Source of the DNA: Acidobacteriota bacterium
GTDB lineage: Bacteria; Acidobacteriota; Terriglobia; Terriglobales; Acidobacteriaceae
Assembly: GCA_021798235.1 (NCBI GenBank)
Contig: JAJZMO010000330.1
Span: 2,903 to 10,472 of the forward strand
Reading direction: 5' to 3'
DNA: 7,570 bases
This document shows, piece by piece, positions 6,419 to 7,570 of the stretch; within the stretch, counting starts at the first letter, position 1, and each line of letters begins with the position of its first letter. Under the pieces are notes generated by a model. It saw nothing but the letters and a program-made list of their open reading frames with translations. It searched no databases and was not told the origin of the DNA. A program made the position numbers and the translations under genes.

Positions 6419-7570
6419 GCGCAAACCTCCTCGCGCGCTGGCGCTGCGTTCACCAGGACAGGCTCGACGGCTTCGCCCACCAGACTATTCGGATGGCTGG
6501 TGGTGATGCGCACCGGCAGATAGTTGCCCGTCGCAGGCAAAATCGGCGTGTTCACGGTAAAGTTGACGGTCTTGTTTTGCGAGCTGCGGCCCATGACTTG
6601 ATTGCGCACCGGGTTATAGCCTTCAACCATCACTTCAAGAATCTCCCCGATATGCTTGGCGTAATTAACCCTTTGAATCTCACGTTGCCGATCCAGCAGA
6701 ATTTGCAAACGCTGACTCTTCACTGCGTCCGGAATACTGTCTGGCATGGATTGGGCCGGTGTGTTTGGACGCGATGAATACTTAAAGGCAAAGACTGCGT
6801 CGTAGTTCCCTGCACCCAACAGCGTGATGGTCTCTTCAAAGTCCTCGTCCGTCTCGCCGGGAAAACCAACAATAATGTCGGTCGTCAGGCTGATGGGCCT
6901 CCGCGCGGCACGAATCCAGGCGATGCGCTCTAAGTACCACTCGCGCGTGTACAGGCGCTGCATGGCGGCCAGCACGCGCGTCGATCCGCTCTGCACCGGC
7001 AGATGCACGTGATCGCAAAGCGTGGGCACGGCGTCAATGGCCTCGACAATGTCGCGGGTAAAGTCGCGCGGGTGCGAAGTGGTAAAACGCACGCGGCGAA
7101 TGCCGTTGATCTGGCCTACTGCGGCCAGCAGCTCGGCAAAGCTCATCGCGCCCGACGGGTCGCGGTAGGAGTTGACGTTCTGGCCCAGCAGTTGAATCTC
7201 CGTAAAGCCGCTGTCGGCCATGCGCCGCGCCTCGGCCAGCACGCTTTCAGCAGTGCGGCTGCGCTCCTTGCCCCGCGTAAACGGGACGACACAGTAGGAA
7301 CAAAACTTGTCGCAGCCCTCAATAATGGTGATATAGCCGCGATGGGGATTGCTGCGCGCGGTGAATTCCGTCTCAAAGGTCTCTTCGGTCTGGCGATCGT
7401 CCAAGCCGGTGATGCGCTCCTCGCCGGCTTCCAGCCGGGCCAACATCTGCGGCAGATTGCGATAGGAGGCCGAGCCGGAGACCAGCGAAACATAGGGCGC
7501 GCGGTCGAAAATCTTTTCGCCTTCCTGCTGCGCCACGCAGCCCAGCACGGCAAAGCGCTTGCCTTTTTTG
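6415..7570 (-). CDS. miaB: tRNA-2-methylthio-N6-dimethylallyladenosine (ms2i6A) synthase, N-terminus beyond the window
   Basis: MiaB is a radical-SAM enzyme with two 4Fe-4S clusters that adds a methylthio group to i6A37 of tRNAs reading codons that begin with U. The visible 384 residues start inside the N-terminal methylthiotransferase domain (KKGKRFAVLGCVAQQEGE); Cys11 of the fragment is the last of the three cysteines of the auxiliary cluster. The radical-SAM motif is EGCDKFCSYCVVPFTRG, with Cys86, Cys90 and Cys93. LLGQNVNSYR (127-136), HLPVQSGS (189-196) and DIIVGFPGETDEDF (231-244) follow. A C-terminal TRAM domain occupies about 300-370. NVNSYR and VVPFTRGKERSR favour MiaB over RimO or MtaB. 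The reading frame stays open to the window edge, so about 60 residues and the promoter lie outside. The stop overlaps the BFN start by 4 bp. It is the most upstream visible gene of the operon. Confidence 0.96.
   Translation of the reverse strand, partial: KKGKRFAVLGCVAQQEGEKIFDRAPYVSLVSGSASYRNLPQMLARLEAGEERITGLDDRQTEETFETEFTARSNPHRGYITIIEGCDKFCSYCVVPFTRGKERSRTAESVLAEARRMADSGFTEIQLLGQNVNSYRDPSGAMSFAELLAAVGQINGIRRVRFTTSHPRDFTRDIVEAIDAVPTLCDHVHLPVQSGSTRVLAAMQRLYTREWYLERIAWIRAARRPISLTTDIIVGFPGETDEDFEETITLLGAGNYDAVFAFKYSSRPNTPAQSMPDSIPDAVKSQRLQILLDRQREIQRVNYAKHIGEILEVMVEGYNPVRNQVMGRSSQNKTVNFTVNTPILPATGNYLPVRITTSHPNSLVGEAVEPVLVNAAPAREEVCA
6426..6431 (-). promoter_or_regulatory. Ribosome-binding site of the BFN gene, inside miaB
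   Basis: On the minus strand a perfect AGGAGG lies 7 nt upstream of the ATG at 6418, within the last miaB codons (GAG GAG GTT). It is the strongest Shine-Dalgarno in the window and decides the start of the BFN gene. Confidence 0.85.

Overview
The window looks like ordinary chromosomal DNA of a GC-rich Gram-negative bacterium. KdsA makes a KDO (LPS) precursor, and the LPS-type glycosyltransferase and flippase also point to an outer membrane. The gene mix, with a GatB that must work in a Gln/Asn-tRNA transamidation pathway, a metal-type KdsA and a MiaB / bifunctional-nuclease pair, suggests Acidobacteriota (Terriglobia-like). That placement is inference from gene content, not a computed result. 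I see no mobile element, CRISPR array, rRNA gene, phage gene or defence system.

Layout. Positions 1-510 (minus) hold most of a TehB-like class I methyltransferase that runs off the left edge. A 90-bp divergent gap (511-600) separates it from a plus-strand run: gatB (601-2076), kdsA (2087-2926, GTG start, 10 bp after gatB) and a tRNA-Arg(CCU) gene (2932-3008) that begins 5 bp after the kdsA stop. A 98-bp AT-rich convergent gap (3009-3106), with no recognisable terminator, follows.

The right half is one minus-strand operon read from right to left: miaB (5' end outside the window), a bifunctional-nuclease (BFN/DUF151) protein, a GT9-family glycosyltransferase and a 14-TM Wzx/MATE-like flippase. 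Each gene overlaps the next, by 4, 1 and 8 bp.

How the genes fit together. Two themes are interleaved. The translation and tRNA theme has GatB (amidation of misacylated tRNA), tRNA-Arg(CCU) and MiaB (methylthiolation of A37). The envelope theme has KdsA (KDO 8-phosphate), the GT9 enzyme (heptosyltransferase-like) and the flippase (lipid-linked glycan export). Both transcription units carry both kinds of gene.

The most useful observations are these: the GT9 protein appears to lack two residues thought to be catalytic in WaaC while keeping the DTGxxH motif; KdsA carries all four ligands of the metal-dependent class; the tRNA gene is probably co-transcribed with kdsA and has an A-C mismatch closing its anticodon stem; and the minus-strand operon is fully overlapping. 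I did not find a convincing undescribed system.
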